A stretch of 64,000 nt of DNA from Neisseria dumasiana (GTDB lineage: Bacteria > Pseudomonadota > Gammaproteobacteria > Burkholderiales > Neisseriaceae), in the NCBI RefSeq assembly GCF_022870885.1, contig NZ_CP091509.1, forward strand, positions 1,302,001-1,366,000, in the 5' to 3' direction. Both the position numbers and the translations under genes were made by a program. Below, piece by piece: positions 46,007 through 56,779 of this stretch. Under the pieces are notes generated by a model. The model was not told the origin of the DNA. It searched no databases and saw only the letters and a program-made list of their open reading frames with translations. Every line of letters begins with the position of its first letter. The first letter of the stretch is position 1.

Positions 46007-46852
46007 CTATTTAATCTGAAAGTCCAACACAAAACGGGCAGAATTATCTTGCCCTAAGATTTTTACCAACTCAGGCAAGGTCTGTTGCAACTGCTCGGCG
46101 AGCAAATAGGGGGGATTTGCCACAAACATGCCGCTGCCGTGCATGCCGAAGCCGTCTGAACGGGGCGCATGTACATGAAGCTCGGCGTTCAGATAATTAT
46201 CGGAATAAATTTTCTTAAGCTGAACAGGTAATTTTTTGCTCTCTTCACGACTCAAGCAGGGATACCAGATCAAATAGCAGCCTGATTCAAAACGCTTTTT
46301 GGCTTCTTTCAATACATTTGCCACACGGGTATAGTCTTGTTTTTCTTCATAAGGCGGGTCAATCAAAACAACTGCCCGGCGGGTCGGCGGAGGGAGCAGG
46401 GCAACCAGCCCTTGAAAACCGTCGTCCTGTATGATTTGCCCACGTTTTCCCAATCCGGCTTCCTGCATATTATTATGCAAATGCTTAAAATCAGCAGGAT
46501 GCAGTTCAAACAAGCGCAATTTATCGCTTTGGCGTGTCAAATCCTGTGCAATCCAGGGTGAGCCGCAATAAAGATCTTCGCTCGGCAACATATTTTTCAG
46601 ACGGCCTCTGAACGCCTGAAGCAAAGCCGGAAGTTTGTCGGCCTGATTCAATCGTTCGATACCTTGCTTGTATTCGCCAACTTTTTGAGATTCTCCGCTG
46701 CGCAAATCATACATACCGGCACCGCTGTGGGTGTCGATGTACCAATAAGGTTTATCTTTACGGTTAAAATAATCCAAAACCAAATACAGCACAAAATGTT
46801 TAAGCATATCGGCATGATTGCCGGCATGAAACGCATGTCGGTAGCTCAGCAT
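46007..46852 (-). CDS. rlmJ: 23S rRNA (adenine(2030)-N(6))-methyltransferase RlmJ
   Basis: 281 residues, the same size as E. coli RlmJ. Motifs: MLSYRHAFHAGNHADMLKH at the start, YIDTHSGAGMYDL near 42 and the N6-methyltransferase catalytic DPPYEEKQDY near 165. Methylates A2030 in domain V of 23S rRNA. ATG at 46852; a longer start to 46924 would cross the MITE and is rejected. Confidence 0.96.
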   Translation of the reverse strand: MLSYRHAFHAGNHADMLKHFVLYLVLDYFNRKDKPYWYIDTHSGAGMYDLRSGESQKVGEYKQGIERLNQADKLPALLQAFRGRLKNMLPSEDLYCGSPWIAQDLTRQSDKLRLFELHPADFKHLHNNMQEAGLGKRGQIIQDDGFQGLVALLPPPTRRAVVLIDPPYEEKQDYTRVANVLKEAKKRFESGCYLIWYPCLSREESKKLPVQLKKIYSDNYLNAELHVHAPRSDGFGMHGSGMFVANPPYLLAEQLQQTLPELVKILGQDNSARFVLDFQIK

Positions 46853-46887
46853 AAAAATAAAATCCGCTAAATGTTCATGAACAATCT

Positions 46888-46978
46888 GAGACCTTTGCAA
46901 AAACCCATTTGCGGCGCAACCCACTATGCTGTCTACGCCTTAAACTGCATCCGTATTTGGGGATTTTGCAAAGGTCTC
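46888..46978. mobile_element. MITE-like element, copy C (91 bp)
   Basis: Inverted ends GAGACCTTTGCAAAA/TTTTGCAAAGGTCTC; interior GGATGCAGTTTAAGGCGTAG (complement) is shared with copies A and B, but the middle is deleted. It lies 36 bp before the rlmJ start, in its promoter region. Confidence 0.8.
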
Positions 46979-47219
46979 AATCTTTTTATTTTAAGCCAAT
47001 TACAGGGCTTAAAAAATAGCTCTGCAGGAATATCAGCTTCAGAAAAGTTTGGGAGAATTCTGTATTATTTAAACTTGTATTCTATTGCTATTTAAAAGTG
47101 CGCATAATCATAATTATGTTAAATTATATAGTGTAAATAATGTGAGATTTGTTCTTTACCGCTTAACTCTTACAAAGAACAAGTCCCACATTATCGACGG
47201 CATTCAAACGGTATAACCA

Positions 47220-47957
47220 TCAATATTTAATGCCTTTGTGTAATGCCACCACGCCGGCGGTCATATTATGATAATCCACGCTGTCAAAACCTGCGTCGAG
47301 CATCATGTGTTTCAATGTTTCTTGATCAGGATGCATACGGATGGATTCTGCCAAGTATTGGTAGCTGTCTGCATCTTTGGCAATCACTTTACCCATGAGC
47401 GGCAGCAATTTGAAGGAATACAAGTCATAAGCCGGCTCTAGAGGTTTGAATACTTTTGAAAATTCCAAAACCAATAAAGTACCGCCGGGCTTCAATACGC
47501 GGTACATTTCTTTAAGTGCGGCTTCTTTATGCGTCATGTTGCGCAAACCGAATGCAACGGATACGAGATTGAAATAGTTATCCGGGAAAGGAAGTTTTTC
47601 CGCATCAGCCAAGGATACGGGAAGAATGATGCCTTCATTAAGCAGCCGGTCGCGCCCTACGGAAAGCATGGAGGAATTGATGTCGGTAAGCCACACTTCG
47701 CCCTCCTTGCCTACCCGTTTGGCCCAACCGCGCGACAAATCTCCTGTACCGCCTGCGATATCCAATACTTTATCGCCTTTATTCAGGCGGGCGGTATTGA
47801 TGGTAAAGTGCTTCCAAACACGATGCAGCCCGCCCGACATGACGTCATTCATGATGTCGTAGTTTTTTGCTACCGAGTGAAAAACTTCTGCTACTTTTCC
47901 GGCTTTTTCACTTTCATTTACGGTTTGGTAGCCGAAATGGGTTTTGTTGTCGCTCAT
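47220..47957 (-). CDS. ubiE: Ubiquinone/menaquinone C-methyltransferase UbiE
   Basis: 245 residues. SAM-binding motif [16 protein letters not shown] near 65-80, [18 protein letters not shown] at the N-terminus and [24 protein letters not shown] near 140-165 are UbiE hallmarks. Methylates the quinone ring carbon. The DUF971 gene 63 bp upstream on the same strand is probably cotranscribed. Confidence 0.97.
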   Translation of the reverse strand: MSDNKTHFGYQTVNESEKAGKVAEVFHSVAKNYDIMNDVMSGGLHRVWKHFTINTARLNKGDKVLDIAGGTGDLSRGWAKRVGKEGEVWLTDINSSMLSVGRDRLLNEGIILPVSLADAEKLPFPDNYFNLVSVAFGLRNMTHKEAALKEMYRVLKPGGTLLVLEFSKVFKPLEPAYDLYSFKLLPLMGKVIAKDADSYQYLAESIRMHPDQETLKHMMLDAGFDSVDYHNMTAGVVALHKGIKY

Positions 47958-48020
47958 GTTTTGGCTTTCTTTTCTGAATTTTAAATAAATTAGGTGGTTA
48001 TTTTTACAGACGGCTAAAGG

Positions 48021-48380
48021 TTATAAAGGCTTGCGGGAAGCGCCCTGCTCTTCGATTTTTTTCAAATAGTCGGCCCACATTGTATCGTATTCGTGTGCCA
48101 ATTTATATAAATAATCCCAGTCGTACAAACCGCTGTCGTGGCCGTCTGAAAAAGTGATTTTTAAAGCATAATGTCCGACAAATTCTAAATCGGTAATCGT
48201 TACTCCCGATTTGCCGGTTTGTAGAATTTCTTGGCCGGGTGCATGGCCTCTCACTTCTGCACTGGGTGAATATACGCGCAGATATTCGGCCGAAAGTGTT
48301 TTGGCTTCGTCGTTATATAAGAGGGTTAATGTGGTGCGGTCGTGTTGGAGGCGTATTTCTTGCGGGGCTTCGTGTTTCAT
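48021..48380 (-). CDS. DUF971 protein (gamma-butyrobetaine hydroxylase N-terminal domain family)
   Basis: 119 residues. The family motifs EYLRVYSPSAEVRGH near 32-46, GHYALKITFSDGHDSGLYDWDYL near 88-110 are intact. In eukaryotes this fold precedes a dioxygenase; bacterial single-domain forms have no proven role. Linked to ubiE as in many beta-proteobacteria. A DUS is translated within the gene. Confidence 0.88.
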   Translation of the reverse strand: MKHEAPQEIRLQHDRTTLTLLYNDEAKTLSAEYLRVYSPSAEVRGHAPGQEILQTGKSGVTITDLEFVGHYALKITFSDGHDSGLYDWDYLYKLAHEYDTMWADYLKKIEEQGASRKPL

Positions 48381-48519
48381 TGAGACGGAGAAGTAATAAA
48401 ATAGATTTTCGCTATTTTAACAGCAAATGTTTCAGACGGCCTTGAATAAATCCTGCCCTACCCTATATTATCTATTCGAGCGTTCTGCTTTTCCCTCTTT
48501 ATATCAAAACGGAAAAACG

Positions 48520-49080
48520 ATGAAAAAAATCATTATTCTGACGGTTGCTTCTGCTTTTGCCCTTACTGCTTGTAAAGATGACACTCAGGCAAAATTGGAG
48601 CAGCAGCAAAAGCAAATCGAGGCTTTGCAGCAGCAATTGAGCCAACAAAATGCCCAACAAGACAATACGGTTTACGAGCTGACGGCCAGCGCGGTTAAAG
48701 ACACCATTCCCGCAGAGTTTTTGGCCAACGGTAATAACGGCGAGCCTGTTACCGGCACAGACGGGCAACAATATATTTATGATCAGGCAAGCGGCAGCTG
48801 GCTGTTGCAGAGCTTGGTCGGTGCTGCGGCCGGTGCGTTTATCGGTAATGCTTTAGCCAACAAGTTTCAAAAGGCGCGGGCAGACACTCCGGCCGTACGC
48901 CGTGCCCAAGCCAATTATTATCAATCGGCTCAAGCCCAACAGCGAACCAGCCAGCAGTTAAATACGAAAACCGTTCCTGCCCAAAACCGGGCGGCTCAAC
49001 CCAATTACCGCCAAACCAATAAAGCACAGCCGAACCATCGTGCACCGGCCCGCCGCAGTGGGGGATTCCGTCGCCGCTAA
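48520..49080 (+). CDS. Lipoprotein with coiled coil and glycine-zipper-like segment
   Basis: 186 residues: lipobox LTAC (Cys18), a Gln-rich coiled coil (about 24-50, KLEQQQKQIEALQQQLSQQN), a Gly/Ala-rich membrane-like stretch LVGAAAGAFIGNALANKF near 108, and a long Gln/Asn/Arg-rich basic tail. Resembles small outer-membrane-associated lipoproteins; no defined family. ATG 48520 follows ACGGAAAAACG. Confidence 0.75.
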   Translation: MKKIIILTVASAFALTACKDDTQAKLEQQQKQIEALQQQLSQQNAQQDNTVYELTASAVKDTIPAEFLANGNNGEPVTGTDGQQYIYDQASGSWLLQSLVGAAAGAFIGNALANKFQKARADTPAVRRAQANYYQSAQAQQRTSQQLNTKTVPAQNRAAQPNYRQTNKAQPNHRAPARRSGGFRRR

Positions 49081-49087
49081 CTATTTA

Positions 49088-50162
<1,075 letters not shown>

Positions 50163-50168
50163 CAAGCC

Positions 50169-50193
50169 GGCCGTCTGAACGTTTCAGACGGCC
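50169..50193. terminator. DUS-pair terminator after trxB
   Basis: 11-bp stem with a 3-nt loop (50169-50179 with 50183-50193). Confidence 0.75.
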
Positions 50194-50224
50194 TAAATGA
50201 TGATTAACCAGAAAGGAATGAACC

Positions 50225-50716
50225 ATGATTAAACTGCATACCAACTTCGGTGTTATCGGCATTGAACTCGACCATGAAAAAGCGCCCGTTACGGCAGCAA
50301 ATTTTGAACAATATGTGAAAGACGGTTTTTACGATGGTTTGATATTTCACCGTGTTATCAAAGGCTTTATGATTCAAGGCGGCGGCATGGATGAAAACAT
50401 GAACGAAAAAGAAAACCGCGATCCGATTCAAAACGAAGCGCAAAACGGCCTGAAAAACGATAAATACACCATCGCTATGGCTCGCACGCAGGCGCCCCAC
50501 TCTGCTTCTTCACAGTTTTTCATCAACACCAAAGACAATACTTTTCTGAACCACACGGAGCCCAGCCTTCACGGTTGGGGTTATGCCGTATTCGGCAAGG
50601 TAGTTGAAGGTACAGATGTGGTTGATGCCATTGAAAATGTACAAACCAAACGTCATGGCTATCACGACGATGTGCCGGTAGATGCCGTGGTGATTACCAA
50701 AGCCGAAATCGTGTAA
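50225..50716 (+). CDS. ppiB: Peptidyl-prolyl cis-trans isomerase B (cyclophilin)
   Basis: 163 residues, cytoplasmic cyclophilin without signal peptide. Active-site segments [32 protein letters not shown] and [16 protein letters not shown] are all present. AGAAAGGAATGAACC precedes ATG. Confidence 0.97.
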   Translation: MIKLHTNFGVIGIELDHEKAPVTAANFEQYVKDGFYDGLIFHRVIKGFMIQGGGMDENMNEKENRDPIQNEAQNGLKNDKYTIAMARTQAPHSASSQFFINTKDNTFLNHTEPSLHGWGYAVFGKVVEGTDVVDAIENVQTKRHGYHDDVPVDAVVITKAEIV

Positions 50717-50740
50717 TGGCCTAACAAAATAAGCAGATAA

Positions 50741-50782
50741 AAAAGAACGCCGTCTGAAAGTATTTTCAGACGGCGTTCTTTT
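50741..50782. terminator. Bidirectional DUS-pair terminator between ppiB and htpX
   Basis: 19-bp perfect stem (50741-50759 with 50764-50782) bordered by A and T runs on both sides, so it can end both converging genes. Confidence 0.9.
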
Positions 50783-50835
50783 CAAGTTTCGACTTATTAA
50801 AGTTAAAGCGCGATATGATTTACAAACCCGTTCAT

Positions 50836-51678
50836 TTACAACTGTTTTAAACGGGCAATACGGTTGTCTAAAGTAGGATGCGTACTCAACAATGAATCGC
50901 GCGCTTCACTGGCGATACCCATTGCCGCCATTTCTTTCGGCAAATCGCTTGTATTGCCTTTCAAACGCTGCAAGGCGGCAATCATTTTAGGCGCACCAAC
51001 CAAGCGTGCCGCACCGGCATCGGCACGGTATTCGCGCTGGCGGCTGAACCACATCACGATAAAGCTGGCCAAGAAGCCGAATACTACCTGCAATACCATA
51101 CTCACCAAGAAATAGGTGCCTTGAGAGGTTTCTCCGCTGTCGTTACGCGCCACCATGCCGGAAACCACGCGGGCCAAGAACACAACAAAGGTATTGACCA
51201 CGCCTTGAATCAAAGTGAGCGTAACCATATCGCCGTTGCCGACGTGCGCCATTTCGTGCGCCAACACGGCTTCGACTTCGTCGCGGGTCATGCTGTCGAG
51301 CAATCCGGTGCTGACGGCAACCAATGAGTTGTTTTTACTCGCTCCCGTGGCAAAAGCGTTGGGCTCGGGAGAATGGTAAATGGCAACTTCAGGCATTTTC
51401 AGGTTCCATTGCGCAGCTTGATTGGCAACGGTTTGGAGTAACCATGCCTCCGTTTCGTTGTGCGGCTGGGTAATCACTTCGGCACCAACCGAACGCTTGG
51501 CGATGGTTTTGGACATCAAAAGCGAAATGATGGAGCCTGTAAAACCGATAACTGCCGAATATATCAGCAAGCTGACCATATCATTGGGATTACTGCTCAC
51601 GCCCAATATGCTCAATATGATGCTGATAACAACCAATACGGCAATATTGGTTAATAAAAATAAGAAGATACGTTTCAC
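50836..51678 (-). CDS. htpX: Membrane zinc metalloprotease HtpX
   Basis: 280 residues. Four hydrophobic segments (about 4-20, 34-52, 155-175, 190-210) and the gluzincin site [12 protein letters not shown] near 140, third ligand in [12 protein letters not shown]. Quality-control protease for membrane proteins. GTG start at 51678 with AAGGAAACTCT before it; the upstream longer reading lacks support. Confidence 0.95.
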   Translation of the reverse strand: MKRIFLFLLTNIAVLVVISIILSILGVSSNPNDMVSLLIYSAVIGFTGSIISLLMSKTIAKRSVGAEVITQPHNETEAWLLQTVANQAAQWNLKMPEVAIYHSPEPNAFATGASKNNSLVAVSTGLLDSMTRDEVEAVLAHEMAHVGNGDMVTLTLIQGVVNTFVVFLARVVSGMVARNDSGETSQGTYFLVSMVLQVVFGFLASFIVMWFSRQREYRADAGAARLVGAPKMIAALQRLKGNTSDLPKEMAAMGIASEARDSLLSTHPTLDNRIARLKQL

Positions 51679-52477
51679 AGAGTTTCCTTTGGATATGTGG
51701 TTGTGTGTTGTTGTTTTCGGCCTAGGATACTTCATCATTCGGTTTAAAAACAGTATTTCTACCGGCAATACCGTTTTCATCCTAAATGAAGAGATAACTT
51801 AGTGTTCCCAAGAACGGAGATATTTTCGCAAAAAGCCCAACCCGCGCAAAGGTGCTGCATAGAAAAGGTATGCAAATTTATGAATATCGGGCGCACACAT
51901 TAATTTACTTAAGTGTTAGTACTTATTGTTACTATATCAATAGAAAAATGCACATGTATTGAAACAGATATGGAAAGCAAACTTGCAAAAATCAACCCTT
52001 GCCAAAAATTCGGCCATCTTTTTTTATTTTTCAGCGTGTTTTTTTATCGGATTTAGAATATGACTAAAGGTTAAATGAAATACAGTCCTAGCCTTTGGCG
52101 GTTACTCACAAGAGCTGTGGATAAGTTTGTGGAAAGTTTGTGAGAATTTGATTGTTTTCCCGTAAAATCAGGGTTTGCACAGTGTTGCACAAAAAATAAG
52201 CCGAATAATAATATTTATAAAAATCATAAGTTTATATCAAACATATGCTTGTCAAGCATCTTGTGCGCAGCGGTCTTTTATCAAGATGCGGAAAGTGTGG
52301 ATAAACCGTTTACCGCTTGACAGAATCGATGGAAATAATAACCTTCTTTCAGTCAATGGCTTAAACTGTTCAGCACCGGAACATTATTGTTTTCGAATTC
52401 CAACACGGCCTGCCTGCAACACGTTAAAATACGCCACCCGTTTTTGAGAAGCCGCACATTCGCCCAAAGGATAATTC
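51679..52477. other. Large AT-rich, DUS-free gap with DnaA boxes
   Basis: About 800 bp without a credible gene. No DUS is present, unusual for this genome. It contains the DnaA-box cluster at 52,102-52,304 and an AT-rich block at 52,189-52,250; a short open frame at 52,175-52,447 has no gene-like features. Confidence 0.65.
52102..52304. other. Candidate chromosomal replication origin (DnaA-box cluster)
   Basis: Perfect TTATCCACA boxes on the minus strand at 52116-52124 and 52296-52304; 8-of-9 matches at 52102-52110, 52128-52136, 52173-52181 and 52183-52191. An AT-rich unwinding-type stretch lies between the two groups. dnaA and dnaN are not adjacent, so the assignment rests on sequence only. 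Confidence 0.6.
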
Positions 52478-53341
52478 ATGTATCAAACCCGCCTTCCCTT
52501 TTTCAGCGTTATCCGCGTTAGCGGAGACGACCGCGCCGGATTTTTGCACACCCAGCTTTCTAACGACATTAATCATTTGGCTGCGGGTGAAGCTTGTTAT
52601 GCTACCTACAACACGCCCAAAGGCCGGGTAATTGCCAATATGCTGGTTTTAAACCGCGGCGATGATGTGCTGTTGGCGGTGGCTGCCGATTTGGCGGAAA
52701 GCCTGATGAAAAGGCTTCGCATGTTCGTGCTTCGCGCCAAAGTGGTTTTCGAACCCCTTCCCGATTACGCCGTTGCTTGCGGGCTGCCTGAAAATATCGA
52801 ACCGGCAAATGCCGACACACCCGCTTTGTCTTTTGCCGCTCAGCAGGAAAGCAACGGGGTGTGGCGTGTTGACCTTCCCCATGGAGGCCGTCTGAAAATC
52901 GGTTTGTCTTCCGACTTGCCCGACTATGATGCGGCTGTTGAAAATACTTGGAAAGCACATGAAATTGCCAGCGGTTATCCGTGGATTTCAGCCGCCACAA
53001 GCGAAAGCAGCGTTGCGCAAATGCTCAACCAACATGTTATCGGTGGCGTTCATTTCAAAAAAGGCTGTTATCCCGGCCAAGAAATCATCGCACGCGCCCA
53101 ATATCGCGGACAGGTTAAACGCGGCTTGGCGGTACTCGAAGGCCCGTCGCCCGAAGCTGAAGGAATAGCGGTAAAAAGCGGAGACGAAGAGGCCGGCATC
53201 ATTATCAACAGCGCACTGACGGCAGCAGGCAGCATCAATCTTGCCGTTATTAAATTTTCTGCGGCAGAAGGCGAATTAACCGATGCCGACGGCAATGCCT
53301 TAAAACAAACCAAACTGTTTTTTAACACCGAAAAAGAATAA
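52478..53341 (+). CDS. ygfZ: Folate-binding protein YgfZ
   Basis: 287 residues, GcvT-like fold. The signature KGCYPGQEIIARAQYRGQ near 196-213 contains the functional cysteine. Helps repair or assemble some Fe-S enzymes in a tetrahydrofolate-dependent way. ATG at 52478 with AAAGGATAATTC upstream. A DUS is read in frame near residue 135. Confidence 0.95.
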   Translation: MYQTRLPFFSVIRVSGDDRAGFLHTQLSNDINHLAAGEACYATYNTPKGRVIANMLVLNRGDDVLLAVAADLAESLMKRLRMFVLRAKVVFEPLPDYAVACGLPENIEPANADTPALSFAAQQESNGVWRVDLPHGGRLKIGLSSDLPDYDAAVENTWKAHEIASGYPWISAATSESSVAQMLNQHVIGGVHFKKGCYPGQEIIARAQYRGQVKRGLAVLEGPSPEAEGIAVKSGDEEAGIIINSALTAAGSINLAVIKFSAAEGELTDADGNALKQTKLFFNTEKE

Positions 53342-53430
53342 CCATGATGTTCAGACGGCCTCGCCTTTGGCCGCGATATCCGTTTGCACAATTATATTTT
53401 GGATAAAACACAAGCCGGCAACACTACACC

Positions 53431-53925
53431 ATGTTTAGAATGAGAATCCGCACCGACAGTGCGAAATTTACCCGCATCATGCTCAATTTTTGGCCGCCTT
53501 TGTTTTTCAGCGGCATCCGCATACTCAAACTTTCCGATGATTTCCGTTACATGAAGGCAACGCTGAAAGATTGGGCAAGCACGCGCAACGTACACGGCGC
53601 GCAATTCGGCGGCAGCCTGTTTGCGCTGACCGATGCCTCTTATTCGGCCATGCTCAACGGCATGATCGGAAAACGTTATTATGTGTGGGATAAAGCTGCC
53701 CATATCGACTTTATCAAACCCGGGCGCGGAGCGGTGTTTATCGAATGCCATATTACCGATGAAATGCTGCATGACATTTATGAGCACACCAAAAGCGGGG
53801 AAAAGTATCTGCCGGAAATTCCGGTTCGCGTATTCGATAAAAACGGTGAAACGGTTGCGGTTGCCACGCGTACGCTGTACATCAGGCTCAAGCCGACCTT
53901 CAGACCGAAAACCAAAGAAGCTTAA
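53431..53925 (+). CDS. DUF4442 hotdog-fold protein
   Basis: 164 residues. The hotdog core VHGAQFGGSLFALTDASYSAML near 53-75 and AAHIDFIKPGRG near 88 match thioesterase-like DUF4442 proteins. No catalytic residue is known for the family, so acyl-CoA thioesterase activity is only suggested. ATG at 53431 or 53437. Follows ygfZ in the same direction after a DUS. Confidence 0.8.
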   Translation: MFRMRIRTDSAKFTRIMLNFWPPLFFSGIRILKLSDDFRYMKATLKDWASTRNVHGAQFGGSLFALTDASYSAMLNGMIGKRYYVWDKAAHIDFIKPGRGAVFIECHITDEMLHDIYEHTKSGEKYLPEIPVRVFDKNGETVAVATRTLYIRLKPTFRPKTKEA

Positions 53926-53940
53926 GATTAAGTTCAGCCA

Positions 53941-53980
53941 AAACAGATGCCGTCTGAAAATTTTCAGACGGCATCTGTTT
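53941..53980. terminator. Perfect DUS-pair terminator (AT dialect)
   Basis: 40-bp perfect palindrome (20-bp arms meeting at 53960/53961) containing the ATGCCGTCTGAA form, followed by T residues. Confidence 0.88.
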
Positions 53981-54007
53981 TTATTTAATGCTTTTCAACA
54001 ACCCGGC

Positions 54008-55690
54008 CTAACATTTACTGCGCATGTTTTCAGCATTGATGATTTCATCGGCTATGCCCATGGCTTGAAAACTGTCGGGGTCGGCAAGTTTCCACATGTC
54101 ATCAAGAACTCTGCGGCCGCATTCACCGCTAAGCAAGGAACCGGATTGGATAAATTGATAATGTTCCGACAAGAGTTTAATCCATCCGTCCGGCTGGCGG
54201 CGCACGATGTGGTGCGGTTTAAGCTGCATGGGATGATCCAATCCCGCGCTGCCGACGATATCGGCAAGGGCTTTTAAGGTGTTGGCATGGAAATTTTTCA
54301 CACGCTGCGACTTATCGGGCACATCAAGTGCTTTTTGGCGCGACGGGTCTTGAGTGGCAACGCCGGTCGGACACTTATTGGTGTGGCACGAACGCGATTG
54401 GATACAGCCTACGGCAAACATGAACCCGCGCGCGCTGTTGCACCAGTCGGCGCCCAATCCCATCATTTTGGCAATGTCGAAGCCGCTCACCAATTTGCCG
54501 CTTACGCCGACTTTGATTTTGTCGCGGATGCCGGCACCGACCAATGTATTTTGCACAAAAATCAAAGCGTCAACCAAAGGCATACCGATGGAATCCATAA
54601 ATTCTACCGGTGCTGCGCCGGTGCCGCCTTCGGCACCGTCCACCACAATAAAATCGGGATAGTTGTCTTCTTCTATCATGGCCTTCACAATGGCCATAAA
54701 CTCCCACGGCATGCCGATGCAGAGTTTGAAACCTACCGGTTTGCCGCCGGAAAGTTCACGTAACTGCTGCCAGAATTTCACCAACCCGCGCGGAGTGGAA
54801 AAGGCAGGATGGCTGGCCGGAGAAATACAGTCCATGCCCATGGGAATATCGCGGGTTCGGGCAATTTCTTCGGTAATTTTAGATGCAGGCAACACACCGC
54901 CTTTGCCCGGCTTTGCGCCTTGCGAGAGCTTGATTTCAATCATTTTTACCTGCTCGAGCGCAGCGCGTTCGGCAAAGGTTTTGGGATTGAAATTACCATG
55001 TTCGTCGCGGCAGCCGAAATAACCCGTGCCCAGTTCCCAAATCAGGTCGCCGCCGTGTTTTTTATGGTAAGGGCTGATGCTGCCTTCCCCTGTGTCGTGG
55101 GCAAAACCGCCCATTTTCGCCCCTTTGTTCAAGGCTTCGATAGCGGCGGCGGAAAGTGCGCCAAAACTCATGGCGGAAATATTAAACACCGATAAATCAT
55201 AAGGTTGAAGGCAGCGCTCGTTCCCTACTCTCACACGGAAATCGTAATTGTCGATCTTGTGGCTGTTGCCCGAATGTAAAAACCACTCGCTGCCGGTTTT
55301 ATTCAAATCATTGATACTGCCGAAAGCGGTTGTGCTGTCGAGATTTTTTGCCCGTTGGTAAACCAGCGAACGCTGCTGGCGCGAAAACGGCACTTGCTCC
55401 TGATCATCTTCCAAAAAATATTGGCGGATTTCGGGGCGGAAGTTTTCCAACAGAAAACGGATGTGTCCGCCAATAGGATAGTTGCGCAGAATCGCATGGC
55501 GTTTTTGGGTGATGTCGTGTATGCCGAGTGCCGAAAATACCAAAGATACGGCAAACAGCCACCAAATCTGCAACAGCAGGCTGATAACGGTTAACGCGCC
55601 GAACAACCACAGCAAACCGTAGCGCGGCATAATCAAAAATCCGTAATTGGCAGAATGGGTGTTGGTAGGTTTTGGGTCTTCTTGAGCCAT
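54008..55690 (-). CDS. FMN-binding glutamate synthase family protein
   Basis: 560 residues. Two N-terminal membrane segments (about 20-55), then the glutamate synthase central FMN/3Fe-4S domain: FAHDTGEGSISPYHKKHGGDL near 196-216, IKLSQGAKPGKGGVLP near 252, CIGMPWEFMAIVKAM and DGAEGGTGAAPVEFMDSIGMP near 350-370, and the iron-sulfur cysteines in CIQSRSCHTNKCPTGV near 440. The glutaminase domain is absent, as in this subfamily. Electron donor and product are unknown. Confidence 0.88.
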   Translation of the reverse strand: MAQEDPKPTNTHSANYGFLIMPRYGLLWLFGALTVISLLLQIWWLFAVSLVFSALGIHDITQKRHAILRNYPIGGHIRFLLENFRPEIRQYFLEDDQEQVPFSRQQRSLVYQRAKNLDSTTAFGSINDLNKTGSEWFLHSGNSHKIDNYDFRVRVGNERCLQPYDLSVFNISAMSFGALSAAAIEALNKGAKMGGFAHDTGEGSISPYHKKHGGDLIWELGTGYFGCRDEHGNFNPKTFAERAALEQVKMIEIKLSQGAKPGKGGVLPASKITEEIARTRDIPMGMDCISPASHPAFSTPRGLVKFWQQLRELSGGKPVGFKLCIGMPWEFMAIVKAMIEEDNYPDFIVVDGAEGGTGAAPVEFMDSIGMPLVDALIFVQNTLVGAGIRDKIKVGVSGKLVSGFDIAKMMGLGADWCNSARGFMFAVGCIQSRSCHTNKCPTGVATQDPSRQKALDVPDKSQRVKNFHANTLKALADIVGSAGLDHPMQLKPHHIVRRQPDGWIKLLSEHYQFIQSGSLLSGECGRRVLDDMWKLADPDSFQAMGIADEIINAENMRSKC

Positions 55691-55922
55691 AGAACACGGT
55701 TCCTGAACGATTATTCTTAAAACTCTGATTATACCTGCTTATCTCTACAAATACCGCATGTTGAAAAGCCGATGAATAAAGGCAATAAACCTTCTTAATG
55801 AATATTCAGACGGCCTCAAAAACTGCCTTCTTGCAATGCACTGCCTAATCCGCAGATTCCACTAAGTACCGCCGCTTGTTATAATCGCCGCCACATCTTC
55901 AAATGCACATGCAGCGATATAC

Positions 55923-56699
55923 ATGTCCCAACATAAAGCCCCTTTTACCCTGCGCATAGCCCGTTTAGCCAAACTCGCGGCATGGCTGTTTAAGACAGGC
56001 CGCAATCTCAGCAACATCGACGGCAACAATCCCCGCGAACGCGAACAGGCATTGATTACCCTCGGTTCCACCGCATTACAGGCCGTGGGCGCAAAACTTA
56101 ACGTAACCACGCCTCCCGAGCATTTTCACGTTAGCGGCACGTTGGTTGTGGCCAACCATGTATCGTGGTTGGATATTTTTGCCATGAGCGCCCTATTCCC
56201 GAGCAGTTTCATTGCCAAACAAGAAATCAGCAACTGGCCGGTATTGGGAAAAATGGGTAGGAATGCCGGCACGGTGTTTATCAACCGCAATTCCCGCAAA
56301 GATGTCGAGCCGATTAACCAAGCCATTGCCGCCGCATTAAAAAACGGGCAAAACGTCAGCTTTTTCCCTGAAGCCAAAACGTCTTCGGGTATGGACGTAT
56401 TGCCTTTCAAGGCTGCTTTGTTCCAATCTGCCATCGACAGCGGCGCGCCTGTGCAAACCGTAGTGCTGCGTTATTACGATCATTTGGGACGGCGCACCAC
56501 CCTGCCTTCTTATGCCGATGTTAGCCTGCTCGTTTCGCTTTGGCGCGTGGTATCCATGCCCGAGCTGCACATTCATGTTGATTTCGGCAAGCCGATTACC
56601 AGTGAAGAATATCAAGAGAAAGACCGTTTCGCTTTAAAAGAAGCGGCCGAAAACTATGTGCGTAAAAAAGTATTGGAAGACAGCACCGAAAATCTTTAA
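55923..56699 (+). CDS. Lysophospholipid acyltransferase (PlsC/NlaA type)
   Basis: 258 residues. Acyltransferase box I NHVSWLD near 77-83 (HX4D), box II region [12 protein letters not shown], and box [12 protein letters not shown] near 144 (FPEGTRS in most). Converts lysophosphatidic acid to phosphatidic acid or a similar reaction. ATG at 55923. DUS terminator follows. Confidence 0.88.
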   Translation: MSQHKAPFTLRIARLAKLAAWLFKTGRNLSNIDGNNPREREQALITLGSTALQAVGAKLNVTTPPEHFHVSGTLVVANHVSWLDIFAMSALFPSSFIAKQEISNWPVLGKMGRNAGTVFINRNSRKDVEPINQAIAAALKNGQNVSFFPEAKTSSGMDVLPFKAALFQSAIDSGAPVQTVVLRYYDHLGRRTTLPSYADVSLLVSLWRVVSMPELHIHVDFGKPITSEEYQEKDRFALKEAAENYVRKKVLEDSTENL

Positions 56700-56719
56700 T
56701 CATCTTCAATCTTTAAGCC

Positions 56720-56752
56720 ATGAGGCCGTCTGAAATATTCAGACGGCCTCAT
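56720..56752. terminator. DUS-pair terminator between plsC-type gene and nitroreductase gene
   Basis: 15-bp perfect stem (56720-56734 with 56738-56752) with a 3-nt loop. Confidence 0.85.
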
Positions 56753-56779
56753 AACATAAAAGGAATGGTAAGGTGAAAG

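Noticed and set aside
52175..52447. 90-codon open frame in the DnaA-box gap
   Set aside because: No ribosome site, no domain, and it runs through a perfect DnaA box.
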